DNA of 64,000 nucleotides from positions 62,001 to 126,000 of the forward strand of contig SCUE01000030.1 of assembly GCA_004297775.1 (NCBI GenBank). Direction: 5' to 3'. This DNA is from Chloroflexota bacterium. Lineage in GTDB: Bacteria > Chloroflexota > UBA6077 > FW602-bin22. Below, piece by piece: positions 1 to 8,366 of this stretch. The notes under the pieces are model-generated. The model ran no database searches. It was given only the letters and a program-made list of their open reading frames with translations, and was not told the origin of the DNA. Each line of letters begins with the position of its first letter. Within the stretch, counting starts at the first letter, position 1. Made by a program: the position numbers and the translations under genes.

Positions 1-1264
1 GCCCGAGTTGATGATCCATCTCGAGAACGCGCTCGATATTCAGGAGCGCCACTGGCGCATCCACTGGATCCTGAATCTGGCCCAATTCCAAGCCTCGCTC
101 GATCTTCAGGCCGCGATCAAGGTAACGATTGGCGAGGTCGATGGCGAACTGCTTGGCAAGGTCCTCGTCTCGGACGATGACCGCAATTGGGACTCGATTC
201 GGGCGCTGTGGGAACTGAAGAATCAGGTCCGGCGCGATCGCGCCCTGCGGGCGGCGTTCGAGGCCGATACCGCCGGGGCGATCCTGCGCCGTCTCGCCGC
301 GGCCGGTCCGTCCGGTACCGCGTTCCTGGCCGCGATCGACGACTACGGGCGCGAATACGGCAATCGATCGCTCTACGCCCACGAGTACATCTACCCGCTC
401 TGGCGCGAGAATCACGCCCCGATCGTCGAGACGATCAACAGCTACGTCGATAGCGACTACGATTTCCCGGCCGCGCTCGAGAAGGTGCGAAAGGTCCGCG
501 ATGCCGCTCTGGCCGATCTGCGCGGACGTGTACCCGCGGGAGCCGATGCGTCTGCCTTCGAAGCCGCGCTCGATCGCGCGCTCAAGATGGCGCCGCTCAC
601 GCCCGATCACCACTTCTACATCGATCAGGGAACCTACGCGAGGCTCCGCCTGGTGTTCCTGGCGGTCGGTCGCAAGCTCGCCGCGCTCGGGCGCATCGGC
701 GGCGCCGAGGATGTCTTCTACCTTCGGTACCACGAGATACGGGTCGCCTCGGCCAATTCAGACGCGCTCGACGCCCGCGCGATCGTTTCCGAGCGTCGCA
801 CCGCCCGCGATCTTGCCTTCCGCGTTCGTCCGCGCGAGTGGGTCGGCACGGTCACGGAATGGGATCTGTACACGGAGCCGTACAAGTCGCTCTGGGGCTA
901 CCCGGAGAAGTTCCACCGCTCGCAGGCACCGCCGAAGGCCGGCGACACGATCGAGGGTCTGCCGGCGTCGGCCGGTATCGCCGAGGGCATCGCGCGGGTC
1001 GTCGCCTCCCCGGCCGAGTTCGACCTCGTGAGACCGGGCGAGATCCTCGTCTGCAAGATGACCAGCCCCTCCTGGATCGTCGTCTTCACGAAGATCCGTG
1101 GACTCGTCACCGACGCTGGCGGCGCGCTCTCGCATCCGGCGGTCGTCTCGCGCGAGTTCGGCATCCCGGCCGTCGTCGGCACGACGCTCGGCACGCATAT
1201 GATTCGCACCGGCGACCGCGTGCGCGTGAACGGCTCGCTCGGCACGGTCGAGGTCCTGCGGTAG
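1..1264 (+). CDS. PEP-utilising phosphohistidine swivel-domain protein (5' partial)
   Basis: The frame is open to the left window edge, so the gene is probably cut off there; about 420 codons are visible. The C-terminal ~95 residues are the mobile phosphohistidine domain of PEP synthase/pyruvate phosphate dikinase enzymes, with the motif GGALSHPAVVSREFGIPAVV holding the catalytic His. The upstream ~320 residues, including a DHHFYIDQGTYARLR stretch, resemble the central part of split PEP-synthase-like enzymes such as phenylphosphate synthase and rifampicin phosphotransferase relatives. The stop is followed one base later by the ATP-grasp partner, so the two probably form one phosphotransferase that moves the beta-phosphate of ATP through His to an unknown acceptor. 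The family is clear; the substrate is unknown. Confidence 0.85.
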   Translation, partial: PELMIHLENALDIQERHWRIHWILNLAQFQASLDLQAAIKVTIGEVDGELLGKVLVSDDDRNWDSIRALWELKNQVRRDRALRAAFEADTAGAILRRLAAAGPSGTAFLAAIDDYGREYGNRSLYAHEYIYPLWRENHAPIVETINSYVDSDYDFPAALEKVRKVRDAALADLRGRVPAGADASAFEAALDRALKMAPLTPDHHFYIDQGTYARLRLVFLAVGRKLAALGRIGGAEDVFYLRYHEIRVASANSDALDARAIVSERRTARDLAFRVRPREWVGTVTEWDLYTEPYKSLWGYPEKFHRSQAPPKAGDTIEGLPASAGIAEGIARVVASPAEFDLVRPGEILVCKMTSPSWIVVFTKIRGLVTDAGGALSHPAVVSREFGIPAVVGTTLGTHMIRTGDRVRVNGSLGTVEVLR

Positions 1265-1265
1265 C

Positions 1266-2138
1266 GTGCCGATCCTCTGGTTCGACGATCCGACCGCGCG
1301 CGAACGCCAGCTTGCCGGCGGCAAGGGCGCCAGCCTGGCGCAGATGCGAGAGTGGAATCTCCCCGTGCCGCCCGGATTCGTCGTCAGCGCGCCTTCACTG
1401 GCGGAGGTGCTCTCCGCCTCGGGCGCGATCGACCAGATCGAGCGGTTCGTGCGCGCCGGACTCAATGGCGCCGGAGCAGGCGCGCTGGCCGAGGATCTGC
1501 AGGGACAGGTGCTGGCGTCGCGGTTCCCGGCAATGCTGACCGAGGCGATCGCGTCGGCCTACGACGCGCTCGGCGGCGGAACGGTCGCGGTGCGTTCGAG
1601 CGCGATCGGCGAGGACTCCACCGAGGCCAGCTTCGCCGGCCAGCAAGACACGTTTCTCGATGTCGTCGGTCTGGCCGATATCGTCCAGCGCGTCCACAAT
1701 TGCCTGGCCTCGCTCTTCACCGAGCGGGCGCTGGTATATCGCGCGCGCCGCGGCGCCTGGAACGATCTCTCGCTCGCCGTCGTCGTGCAGCGCATGGTCG
1801 ATCCGAGCGCGGCCGGCGTCATGTTCACGCGCGATCCGGTCCAGGGTGCCGATCGGGTCGTCATCGAGGCGGTGCACGGCAACGGTGAGGCGCTCGTGAG
1901 CGGCGAGGCGGTGCCCGATCACTACGAGCTCGATCGCGGCAGTCGCGCGTTGGTCTCGTCGTTTCTTCCGAAGCGCCCGACTGGAAGAGTCCTGGCCGAC
2001 GATCAATTGTCGGAACTGTTCGATCTCGGCCTGCGGGTTGAATCGCTCTCCGGCGCACCGCGCGACATCGAGTGGGCGATTGACCGCCTTGACGGTGCGC
2101 TGGCGCTCCTCCAGAGCCGTCCGATTACGACGCTCTAG
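1266..2138 (+). CDS. PEP/pyruvate-binding (PPDK N-terminal, ATP-grasp) protein
   Basis: This 290-residue protein consists almost wholly of the nucleotide-binding domain of pyruvate phosphate dikinase/PEP synthase. Visible motifs are GGKGASLAQM near residue 20, the glycine/serine loop VAVRSSAIGEDSTEASFAGQ near residue 110, GVMFTRDP near 180 and a C-terminal IEWAIDRLDGALALLQSRPI. It is shorter than the equivalent domain of PEP synthase and has no swivel or TIM-barrel domain. The GTG start lies one base after the stop of the swivel-domain gene, so the two are very likely translationally coupled halves of one enzyme, as in phenylphosphate synthase subunits. Acceptor specificity cannot be read from the sequence. 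Confidence 0.88.
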   Translation: MPILWFDDPTARERQLAGGKGASLAQMREWNLPVPPGFVVSAPSLAEVLSASGAIDQIERFVRAGLNGAGAGALAEDLQGQVLASRFPAMLTEAIASAYDALGGGTVAVRSSAIGEDSTEASFAGQQDTFLDVVGLADIVQRVHNCLASLFTERALVYRARRGAWNDLSLAVVVQRMVDPSAAGVMFTRDPVQGADRVVIEAVHGNGEALVSGEAVPDHYELDRGSRALVSSFLPKRPTGRVLADDQLSELFDLGLRVESLSGAPRDIEWAIDRLDGALALLQSRPITTL

Positions 2139-2146
2139 TCAGATAC

Positions 2147-2593
2147 GTGCGCTTCGACGGTTCGATCGACGTTCCCGCGCCACCCGAGCGCGTCTGGTTG
2201 GCGATGCTCGACGTGCCGTCGATTGCGACCTGCGTGCCGGGCATCGAATCGCTCCAGGATGTCGGCGGCGGAGCGTACGTCGGTGTCGCCACGACTCGCC
2301 TCGGTCCGATCGCGGCCCGGTTCGATCTGAAAGGCGCGCTGATGCCCGACGAAGCATCGCGCACCGCTCGGGTTGCCGTCCAGGGTCGCGAGCGGCTGAC
2401 CGGCACGCGCGTCGAGGCAACCTTCGAGGCGAAGGTGCGCGCGGTCGATGCTGAATCGGCGATCGATTACACGCTGGACATCTCGCTTCTTGGACGGCTT
2501 GGCCAGATGGGGCAGGCTGTGTTTCAGGATGTGGCGCGATCGATCACCGATCGGACCGCGGCTTGCCTCCGCGAGCGCCTGGCCGGTGGATAG
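2147..2593 (+). CDS. CoxG-like SRPBCC family protein
   Basis: This 148-residue protein is of the carbon monoxide dehydrogenase subunit G (CoxG) type in the START/SRPBCC fold. It starts with the usual FDGSIDVPAPPERVW strand and has CVPGIESL near residue 26, then GVATTRLGPI and a C-terminal amphipathic helix. CoxG proteins are linked to maturation or membrane recruitment of molybdenum hydroxylases and are not catalytic subunits. The GTG start is 8 bases after the preceding stop, and the 3' end overlaps the FAD subunit gene by 8 bases, placing it in the same operon. Confidence 0.82.
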   Translation: MRFDGSIDVPAPPERVWLAMLDVPSIATCVPGIESLQDVGGGAYVGVATTRLGPIAARFDLKGALMPDEASRTARVAVQGRERLTGTRVEATFEAKVRAVDAESAIDYTLDISLLGRLGQMGQAVFQDVARSITDRTAACLRERLAGG

Positions 2594-3449
2594 CGAACGC
2601 CCGATCTGGCGTCGGCCGACGACGCTCGACGAGGCCATCGCCGCGCGGGTTGAGCTGGGTGATGCTGCGCTCGTCGTCGCGGGCGGGACGTGGGTAACGT
2701 TGTTGATCCAGCAGGGTCTGGCCCGGCCGGCGGTGATCCTGTCGCTCGACCGGATCCCTGGTTTCGACGGCATCGCCGTCTCGCCGGAAGGCGAACTCTC
2801 GCTCGGCGCGCTGTGCCGGCTGACCGACGTGGCGCGGAACCCGGCCATTCGCGCCGACTGGTCGGCGCTGGCCGACGTCTACGGGATCGTCGCGAACGAG
2901 CGGATTCGGAATCAGGGCACCGTCGGCGGCAACGTCTGCGAGGCCGACTACGCGTCCGATCCGCCGGCGGCTCTCCTCGCGCTCGACGCCCGCGCGCTCG
3001 TTCGCGGGCCGAGCGGAGAGCGAGCGATCCCGATGCGCGATTTCTTTCGCGGGCACTACGAGACCGCGATCGCCCCCGACGAACTCCTGACCGCGATCGT
3101 CGTGCCGCCAATGTCTATCGGAGCGCGGGCACACTACCTCAAGTTCACAGCCCGTTCGAGCGAGGATCGGCCCTGCGCCGGGATCTTCGCGGTCGTCGAG
3201 CCAGCCGCGGAAGATCGTGTCCTGAAGCGAGTTCGCATCGCGATCGGCGCGGTGTCGGCGACGCCGATCCTCTTCGAGGCCGTGAACATCGAGTTGAATG
3301 ACGGCCGGCTGGCCGATCTGGCTGGTGAGGGGGCTACCTCGATCGATCCGATCGCCGACCTGCGCGGATCGGCCGCCTATCGCCGAGCGCTGGTTCGCGC
3401 GCTGGTGCCTCGGGCAATCCGCGCGGCGCTGGCGGACGGTGCCGCATGA
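2586..3449 (+). CDS. Molybdenum hydroxylase FAD-binding medium subunit (CoxM/XdhB-like)
   Basis: FAD subunit of a xanthine dehydrogenase-family enzyme, passing electrons from the 2Fe-2S subunit to its acceptor. About 287 residues from the GTG at 2586, whose product begins VDSERPIWRRPTTLDEAI; this start was preferred because the family N-terminus matches and it gives only an 8-base overlap with coxG-like. A longer frame runs upstream to 2448 but lies inside the previous gene. FAD motifs are VVAGGTWVTLL near residue 37 and RIRNQGTVGGNVCEADYASD near 115; a CO_deh_flav_C domain fills the last third. It lacks the extra cysteine-rich insert of 4-hydroxybenzoyl-CoA reductase beta subunits. The gene ends in an ATGA overlap with the large subunit. 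Confidence 0.88.
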   Translation: MDSERPIWRRPTTLDEAIAARVELGDAALVVAGGTWVTLLIQQGLARPAVILSLDRIPGFDGIAVSPEGELSLGALCRLTDVARNPAIRADWSALADVYGIVANERIRNQGTVGGNVCEADYASDPPAALLALDARALVRGPSGERAIPMRDFFRGHYETAIAPDELLTAIVVPPMSIGARAHYLKFTARSSEDRPCAGIFAVVEPAAEDRVLKRVRIAIGAVSATPILFEAVNIELNDGRLADLAGEGATSIDPIADLRGSAAYRRALVRALVPRAIRAALADGAA

Positions 3450-5794
3450 CCAGGGGAACAGAGCGCGGATTGCACTCCGAAGCGCCGGTCGTGATCGCGA
3501 TGAACCGCGACGCGGGGCTCGCGCGTCTATGGCCGGATTGGACTTGCCGGGGTCGGCTCGTGACCGGGATGAATCGCGACGCCGCGCTCGCGCGCATCTA
3601 CGGCCGCATCGGATTCGCCGAGGATGCGCGGGCGCCGGGGATGCTCCACGCCGCGATCCTGCGATCGCCTTACCCGAGCGCGCGAATCGCGCGCATCGAC
3701 GCGAACGCCGCGCGCGCTCTCTCAGGTGTGATCGCCGTTGCGACCGGCGCCGAGGCCGGTCGCCGCCGCTACGGACCGCAGGTCGAAGACCAGCCGATCC
3801 TGGCCGATGGCCTGATTCGCTACGTTGGCGAACCAGTCGCGGCCATCGCCGGCGAGACCGAGGACGCCGCCCGCCGAGCTGTGGAATTCATCGAGGTCGA
3901 CTACGAGCCGCTCCCGGCGGTGTTCGACCCCGTGGTGGCGGTCGATCCGTCCGCTCCGCTTGTCCACCCCGATCTCGAAGGCGCGGCCGGCGGTTCGCTC
4001 AACTTCGACATTCGGCCGCGGCCCGGCACGAACATCTGCCACGTATACCAGTTGCGCGCCGGCGACGTCGAGGCCGGATTCCGCGAGGCTGACGTCGTCG
4101 TCGAGGATACATTTCAGGTTCCGAGCGCGCAGCATGTTGCGATGGAGCCGCGCGTCACACTGGCGGAATGGTGCGACGACCGTCTCATTCTGACGACCGG
4201 CACGCAGACGCCGTTCGATACGCGGCGCATCCTGGCATCACTCTTCGATCTTCCGGTCGAGGCCGTCCGCGTCATCGCGCCACCTCTCGGGGGCGGCTAC
4301 GGCGGCAAGTCATTTCCGAAGATGGAACCGATCGCGGCGCTCCTGGCGCGTATATCCGGCCGCCCGGTGCGGCTCGCGTTGCGACGCGAGGAGGAGTTCG
4401 TCACCGCCAACCGCCACGCGTCGACGATCCATATGCGCATCGGCGCGCGGCGCGACGGCCGGCTCGTCGCGAAGGAGATCGTCGTCCACTGGAACACCGG
4501 CGCCTACGCCGACAGCGGCCCAGGCGTGGCGCAGAAGGGCGGATACCACGGTATCGGTCCGTATCGGATCCCGAACGTCGCGGTCGCGTCCTATTGCGTT
4601 TACACGAATCTTCCGCCGAACGGCGCGTTTCGCGGCTATTCCGCGACGCAGCCGGTCTTTGCGACCGAGCGGCTGATGGATCGTCTCGCGGGGCAACTTG
4701 GGATGGATCCGCTCGATCTGCGGCGCCGCAACCTCTTGCGCCCCGGCGACGTGTTCTCGACCGGCGAGACGATGGGCGATGTTCACTTCGATGAACTGCT
4801 GGCGACGGCCGCCGATGGCGTCGGCTGGCGAGCCGCGCACGAGGTCCTGCCCGATGGACGACGGCGCGGCTGGGGTCTCGGGATCACGCTGAAGGGCATG
4901 CAGACCCCCAGCCGGTGCGCGGCACGCGTCGCGTTCGAGGCCGACGGCACATTTCGGCTCGACGTGGGCACGGTTGAGATGGGTCAGGGCAGCCGGACCG
5001 CGTTCGCCGGTGTCGTCGCCGATGCGCTGGCACAGGACGCGACATCGATCCGGGTCGTTCAATCCGATACCGACCGTGTTCCCTATGATACCCGGACAAC
5101 GTCGAGTCGATCGAGCTTCATGATCGGGAACGCCGCCCGCCGCGCCGCCGAGGCACTCCGCGAGCGACTGATCGCGACTGTTGCCGCGCGCCGCGGCGTT
5201 CTGGTCGAGGAGATTCGCTTGACCGATGGCGCGATCGTCGGGCCGTTTGGCTCGCTCTCGTTAGCCACGATCGCGAGCGAGATCGGCCCGATTGAGGTCG
5301 AGGGCGAGTTTCGGAACGAAGGCCGTCTCGAACCGGATTCCGGCACCGGCGTCGCCTCGTCGCAGTGGAACCAGAGCGCCGTCGGGGCGCGCGTCGTGGT
5401 CGATCCGGCGACTGGCAAGGTCGAGGTCGAGCACATCCACGCGTCGGTCTACGCGGGGCGCGTGCTGAACCCGATCGGGGCGCGGCTTCAGACCGCCGGA
5501 AACGTCGTGATGGGTGTTGGCAGCGCGCTCTTCGAGGAGGTGCTGTTCGACGGGGGCCAGATCGTGAACGGAAACCTTTCCGACTACCCGATTCCGTCGA
5601 TGCTCGACGCGCCGCGCGAGGTGACGATGACGCTGCTGGAGCAGCCCGGCGCCGAGCCACACGGCCTCGGCGAAACCGCGCTGCCGCCGACCCCAGCCGC
5701 GATCGCCAACGCGATCGCACAGGCGATGGGCATCGAGATCCGTCGGATCCCCGTCACTCCGGAGCGGGTGCTCGGTCTGGCGGATGAATCGTGA
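3446..5794 (+). CDS. Molybdenum hydroxylase large subunit (molybdopterin cytosine dinucleotide-binding)
   Basis: Catalytic subunit of a xanthine dehydrogenase/aldehyde oxidase-type enzyme. The frame from 3446 encodes 782 residues. Visible: PGMLHAAILRSPYPSARI near residue 64, the VRVIAPPLGGGYGGKSFPKM glycine loop, the active-site loop NGAFRGYSATQPV, the glycine-rich GTVEMGQGSRTAF, and a C-terminal GLGETALPPTPAAIANAI with the Glu that acts as base in this family. The active-site loop is not the form I CO dehydrogenase AYxCSFR signature, so a CO dehydrogenase label is not supported. The N-terminus is odd: the usual domain start is replaced by two copies of a 25-base repeat encoding MNRDAGLAR/MNRDAALAR. 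Starts at 3446 (ATGA overlap), 3500 and 3569 are all possible. Confidence 0.88.
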   Translation: MTRGTERGLHSEAPVVIAMNRDAGLARLWPDWTCRGRLVTGMNRDAALARIYGRIGFAEDARAPGMLHAAILRSPYPSARIARIDANAARALSGVIAVATGAEAGRRRYGPQVEDQPILADGLIRYVGEPVAAIAGETEDAARRAVEFIEVDYEPLPAVFDPVVAVDPSAPLVHPDLEGAAGGSLNFDIRPRPGTNICHVYQLRAGDVEAGFREADVVVEDTFQVPSAQHVAMEPRVTLAEWCDDRLILTTGTQTPFDTRRILASLFDLPVEAVRVIAPPLGGGYGGKSFPKMEPIAALLARISGRPVRLALRREEEFVTANRHASTIHMRIGARRDGRLVAKEIVVHWNTGAYADSGPGVAQKGGYHGIGPYRIPNVAVASYCVYTNLPPNGAFRGYSATQPVFATERLMDRLAGQLGMDPLDLRRRNLLRPGDVFSTGETMGDVHFDELLATAADGVGWRAAHEVLPDGRRRGWGLGITLKGMQTPSRCAARVAFEADGTFRLDVGTVEMGQGSRTAFAGVVADALAQDATSIRVVQSDTDRVPYDTRTTSSRSSFMIGNAARRAAEALRERLIATVAARRGVLVEEIRLTDGAIVGPFGSLSLATIASEIGPIEVEGEFRNEGRLEPDSGTGVASSQWNQSAVGARVVVDPATGKVEVEHIHASVYAGRVLNPIGARLQTAGNVVMGVGSALFEEVLFDGGQIVNGNLSDYPIPSMLDAPREVTMTLLEQPGAEPHGLGETALPPTPAAIANAIAQAMGIEIRRIPVTPERVLGLADES
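3500..3593 (+). repeat. Two copies of a 25-base repeat inside the large-subunit 5' end
   Basis: Copies at 3500-3524 and 3569-3593 share 22 of 25 bases and start ATGAAYCGCGACGC. Both are read in frame as MNRDAxLAR. A third copy lies at 5784-5808. The consensus ATGAAYCGYGAYGC recurs in spite of differing context, which points to a dispersed element rather than chance. Confidence 0.7.
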
Positions 5795-5808
5795 TGCGCG
5801 ACTCGCGC
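5784..5808 (+). repeat. Third copy of the 25-base repeat, spanning the large-subunit stop
   Basis: The sequence ATGAATCGTGATGCGCGACT starts this copy, which contains the TGA stop of the large-subunit gene (5792-5794). It continues into GTGGGCGTCTCGTCCGC, a string that recurs in reverse orientation as part of the repeat-rich stretch near 23664. The copy fills most of the 88-base gap before the iron-sulfur subunit. Confidence 0.6.
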
Positions 5809-5882
5809 ACCCTTGGGACGGTGGGCGTCTCGTCCGCTCCGACGTGTTTGTCGGCGCGATCGCTGGAGGGCGAGGCGCGCTG

Positions 5883-6341
5883 ATGGAAATTCGCCTGCGG
5901 CTGAACGGTCAGGACATCGCGCTGGACGTCGCGCCGGACGAGACGCTCCAGCATGCGCTACGCTGGACGGCCGGGATCGAGAGCGCGCGATCGACCTGCG
6001 GTATCGGCGTCTGCGGCGCCTGCGCGGTGCTGGTCGACGGACGCGTGATGTCGAGCTGTCTGATTCTGGCGCCGCTGGCTGACGGCCGCGCGATCGAGAC
6101 GGTCGAGGCGCTGCCGGAGGACGATCCAGTCATCGCCGCGTTCGTCGCCGAGACCGCGTTTCAGTGCAGCTACTGCACGCCCGGATTCGTCATTGCGGTC
6201 AAGGCGCTGCTGGCCGACGACCCCGATCCGAATGAGGCAACCATCCGCGAGCGATTGAGCGGCAATCTCTGCCGCTGCGGCAGCTACGATGCAATCGTCG
6301 CCGCGACCCAGCGGGCGGCAAGGGCGGCGCGGCGGACATAG
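5883..6341 (+). CDS. Molybdenum hydroxylase 2Fe-2S small subunit (CoxS/XdhC-like)
   Basis: This 152-residue small subunit carries two 2Fe-2S clusters that relay electrons from the molybdenum centre to FAD. The N-terminal plant-ferredoxin-type cluster has CGIGVCGAC followed by a Cys about 12 residues on (VMSSC). The C-terminal helical cluster has CSYCTPG and CRCG. The ATG at 5883 was chosen because the product then starts MEIRLRLNGQDIALDV, as usual for the family; an upstream in-frame ATG at 5784 would only translate the dispersed repeat. The stop abuts the stop of the convergent luciferase-like gene with no spacer. Confidence 0.92.
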   Translation: MEIRLRLNGQDIALDVAPDETLQHALRWTAGIESARSTCGIGVCGACAVLVDGRVMSSCLILAPLADGRAIETVEALPEDDPVIAAFVAETAFQCSYCTPGFVIAVKALLADDPDPNEATIRERLSGNLCRCGSYDAIVAATQRAARAARRT

Positions 6342-7382
6342 CTACGCGGCGGCCTTCGCGGCGATCGCCTTCCGAACTTCCGGCGCCACCTTCGTTCCGC
6401 ACAACTCGATCGAGCGCATGACCCCGGCGTGCGGTAGCGATCCGGCACTGAACATGATCAGAAAGCGCTGGTGACCGAAGATCTCGTGCTGAAACAGGAT
6501 CTTCTCGATCACCTGAGCCGGGCTGCCAACGAAGTTTGCGCCGCGTAGCGTTCGTGACGCCTCGAAGTCCTGGCGCGTCATCGGCCCCCAGCCGCGCTCG
6601 CGACCGATCCGGGCCATCAGTTCGGCGAACGGCGGGAAACACTCGTCGGAAGCCTGCTGGGATGAATCGGCGATGTACCCATGGGAATTGATGCTGAGCG
6701 CCGGTATGGGCAGACCCGCTTGCAGCGCAGCCCGCCGATGGACCTCGGCAAACGGCGCGAACCGCTCCGGCATTCCGCCGATGATCGCCAGCGCCATTGG
6801 CAGTCCGAGCGTCCCGGCGCGGTGGGCCGAGGCCGGCGATCCGCCGACCGCGATCCAGACCGGTAGCGGATCCTGGATCGGCCGTGGGTAGACGCCCAGG
6901 TTCGGGATCGACGCGCGGTGATGGCCCTCCCAGGTCACCTTCTCCGAGGCGCGAAGCTTCAGGAGCAGCCCCAGCTTCTCGCCGAACAGCTCGTCGTAGG
7001 CGTTCAAGTCGTACCCGAAGAGCGGGAACGACTCGATGAACGACCCGCGCCCGGCCATGATTTCGGCACGTCCGCCGGAGAGCAGATCGACCGTCGCGAA
7101 GTCTTGAAAGACGCGGACCGGATCGTCCGAGCTGAGGACCGTGACCGCGCTCGAGAGCCGTATGCGCCGCGTGCGCTCGGCCGCGGCCGCGAGGACGACC
7201 GCTGGCGCCGAAACCGAGAAATCGGGCCGATGGTGCTCGCCGACTCCGAACACGTCCAGACCGACCTGATCGGCCAGTTCGATCTCCTCGATCAGATCGC
7301 GCAACCGCTTCCCGGGGCCGGTTGCCGCCGACGTGGCGGCGCCGAGGGGAATCTCGCCGAATGAATAGATGCCCAGTTCCAC
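6342..7382 (-). CDS. LLM class flavin-dependent oxidoreductase
   Basis: This 346-residue protein is of the bacterial luciferase-like monooxygenase family, FMN- or F420-using TIM-barrel enzymes. Typical features are the start [31 protein letters not shown] near residue 35, [20 protein letters not shown] near 80, [12 protein letters not shown] near 105 and [20 protein letters not shown] near 175. The sequence does not decide between FMN and F420 or give the substrate. It is convergent with the molybdenum hydroxylase genes and divergent from the toxin-antitoxin pair, and appears to be a single-gene unit. Confidence 0.87.
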   Translation of the reverse strand: MELGIYSFGEIPLGAATSAATGPGKRLRDLIEEIELADQVGLDVFGVGEHHRPDFSVSAPAVVLAAAAERTRRIRLSSAVTVLSSDDPVRVFQDFATVDLLSGGRAEIMAGRGSFIESFPLFGYDLNAYDELFGEKLGLLLKLRASEKVTWEGHHRASIPNLGVYPRPIQDPLPVWIAVGGSPASAHRAGTLGLPMALAIIGGMPERFAPFAEVHRRAALQAGLPIPALSINSHGYIADSSQQASDECFPPFAELMARIGRERGWGPMTRQDFEASRTLRGANFVGSPAQVIEKILFQHEIFGHQRFLIMFSAGSLPHAGVMRSIELCGTKVAPEVRKAIAAKAAA

Positions 7383-7519
7383 GGTTTCGTCTCCCGATTG
7401 CGGCGTTCTCAGCCCCGTCTCGCGATGCGCCGACTTGATGCGATTACAATACTATCAGAAGGATAGCTTTGCCGCGGGCGATTCGACGCTCCCGGCCTTG
7501 CGTCAGTCGCGCCGATTGA

Positions 7520-7549
7520 TTACATCACAATCAATGAAGAATGATGTAA
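7520..7549. promoter_or_regulatory. Inverted repeat, candidate toxin-antitoxin operator
   Basis: Perfect 8-base arms TTACATCA (7520-7527) and TGATGTAA (7542-7549) are separated by 14 bases. They sit 20 bases upstream of the antitoxin ATG in an AT-rich stretch that contrasts with the GC-rich surroundings. Ribbon-helix-helix antitoxins usually bind such dyads to repress their own operon; that role is inferred here. Confidence 0.55.
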
Positions 7550-7569
7550 GATTTGCGCGGAGGTGTGCC

Positions 7570-7818
7570 ATGACCCCTGAGGACCGTGAGCGTTCGCATC
7601 GAACGCAAATCATGCTGAGTGGCGACCAGTACGAATTCCTGACCGATCTCGCCGCGCGCCGCGGCGTCAGCATGGGTCGCCTCGTCCGCGAGGCCGTCGA
7701 GCAGTACCGCGCCGGTCCCGCGGTCGCCGACGACGACATCAGCGGTCTCGTTGGCATCGGCGCCTCGGGCGATCTTCAGTCGTCGGAGGAGCACGACGAC
7801 GTCATCTATCGGCGATAG
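7570..7818 (+). CDS. Ribbon-helix-helix-type antitoxin
   Basis: This 82-residue protein starts at an ATG with a good Shine-Dalgarno (CGGAGG) about 5 bases upstream. The central segment RTQIMLSGDQYEFLTDLAAR followed by GVSMGRLVREAVEQY matches the strand-helix-helix pattern of CopG/RHH DNA-binding antitoxins. The acidic C-terminal tail would contact the toxin. It overlaps the PIN toxin frame, the usual antitoxin-toxin arrangement. It probably represses its own transcription through the dyad at 7520-7549. Confidence 0.78.
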   Translation: MTPEDRERSHRTQIMLSGDQYEFLTDLAARRGVSMGRLVREAVEQYRAGPAVADDDISGLVGIGASGDLQSSEEHDDVIYRR

Positions 7819-8263
7819 AGTCTTCGTCGATACCGGCGCGTTCATCGCATTGGCCGATCGATCGGACCAGTACCACCTCGCCGCGACCCAGATTCTGCGG
7901 GCGCTCGTCGCGCGACGCGCGCGATTCGTCACGACGAACGTCGTTCGCGGCGAGACGCTCACCTGGCTGACGCGTACGCACGGCCTCGGTCACGCCGCCG
8001 CCGTGCGCTTTGCCGAGTGGCTCGACGCGCGTGCGCTCCGCGTCGATGAGAACACTCACCGTTTCGCGGGCTGGACGCTCGTGATCGTCAGCGCGGAGAC
8101 CGAGGCGCTCGCGCACGAGATCTTTGTCCGTCACGATCGCTCGCGCCTGAGCTATGCCGACTGCGTCAGCTTCGCGACCATGCGCCGAACGGGCATCCAA
8201 ACGGCGCTTGCGTTCGATCAGCACTTCGCCGAGCTCGGATTCGCCCTCGCCTCGGCGGAGTAG
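7751..8263 (+). CDS. PIN-domain ribonuclease toxin (VapC-like)
   Basis: Predicted Mg-dependent RNase toxin. Conserved acidic residues are visible in VFVDTGAFIALADRSD, RGETLTWL, LSYADCVSFATM and ALAFDQHF, the four acidic positions of PIN nucleases. The start is uncertain: the only ordinary start codon in frame is TTG at 7751, which adds about 24 residues before the PIN core and overlaps the antitoxin by 68 bases. An ATC at 7808 would give a family-like N-terminus and a short overlap. The maximal frame is 170 residues. It is followed at once by a signalling kinase gene with its own start. Confidence 0.8.
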   Translation: MASAPRAIFSRRRSTTTSSIGDRVFVDTGAFIALADRSDQYHLAATQILRALVARRARFVTTNVVRGETLTWLTRTHGLGHAAAVRFAEWLDARALRVDENTHRFAGWTLVIVSAETEALAHEIFVRHDRSRLSYADCVSFATMRRTGIQTALAFDQHFAELGFALASAE

Positions 8264-8366
8264 GCGCGAGCCAATCGCGCTCAAGGCGCCGGTACGCCGC
8301 GGGCAAGGCCGGGAAAGTCCCACAGTTGGAATCCGAGCGGCTTCGGAAGCGCACGGGTCATACATA

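Noticed and set aside
2586..3449. 4-hydroxybenzoyl-CoA reductase, suggested by the phenylphosphate-synthase-like neighbours
   Set aside because: The FAD subunit lacks the additional cysteine-rich 4Fe-4S insert of that enzyme.
2586..6341. Calling the molybdenum hydroxylase an aerobic CO dehydrogenase
   Set aside because: The active-site loop of the large subunit lacks the form I signature and differs from form II; only family-level naming is justified.
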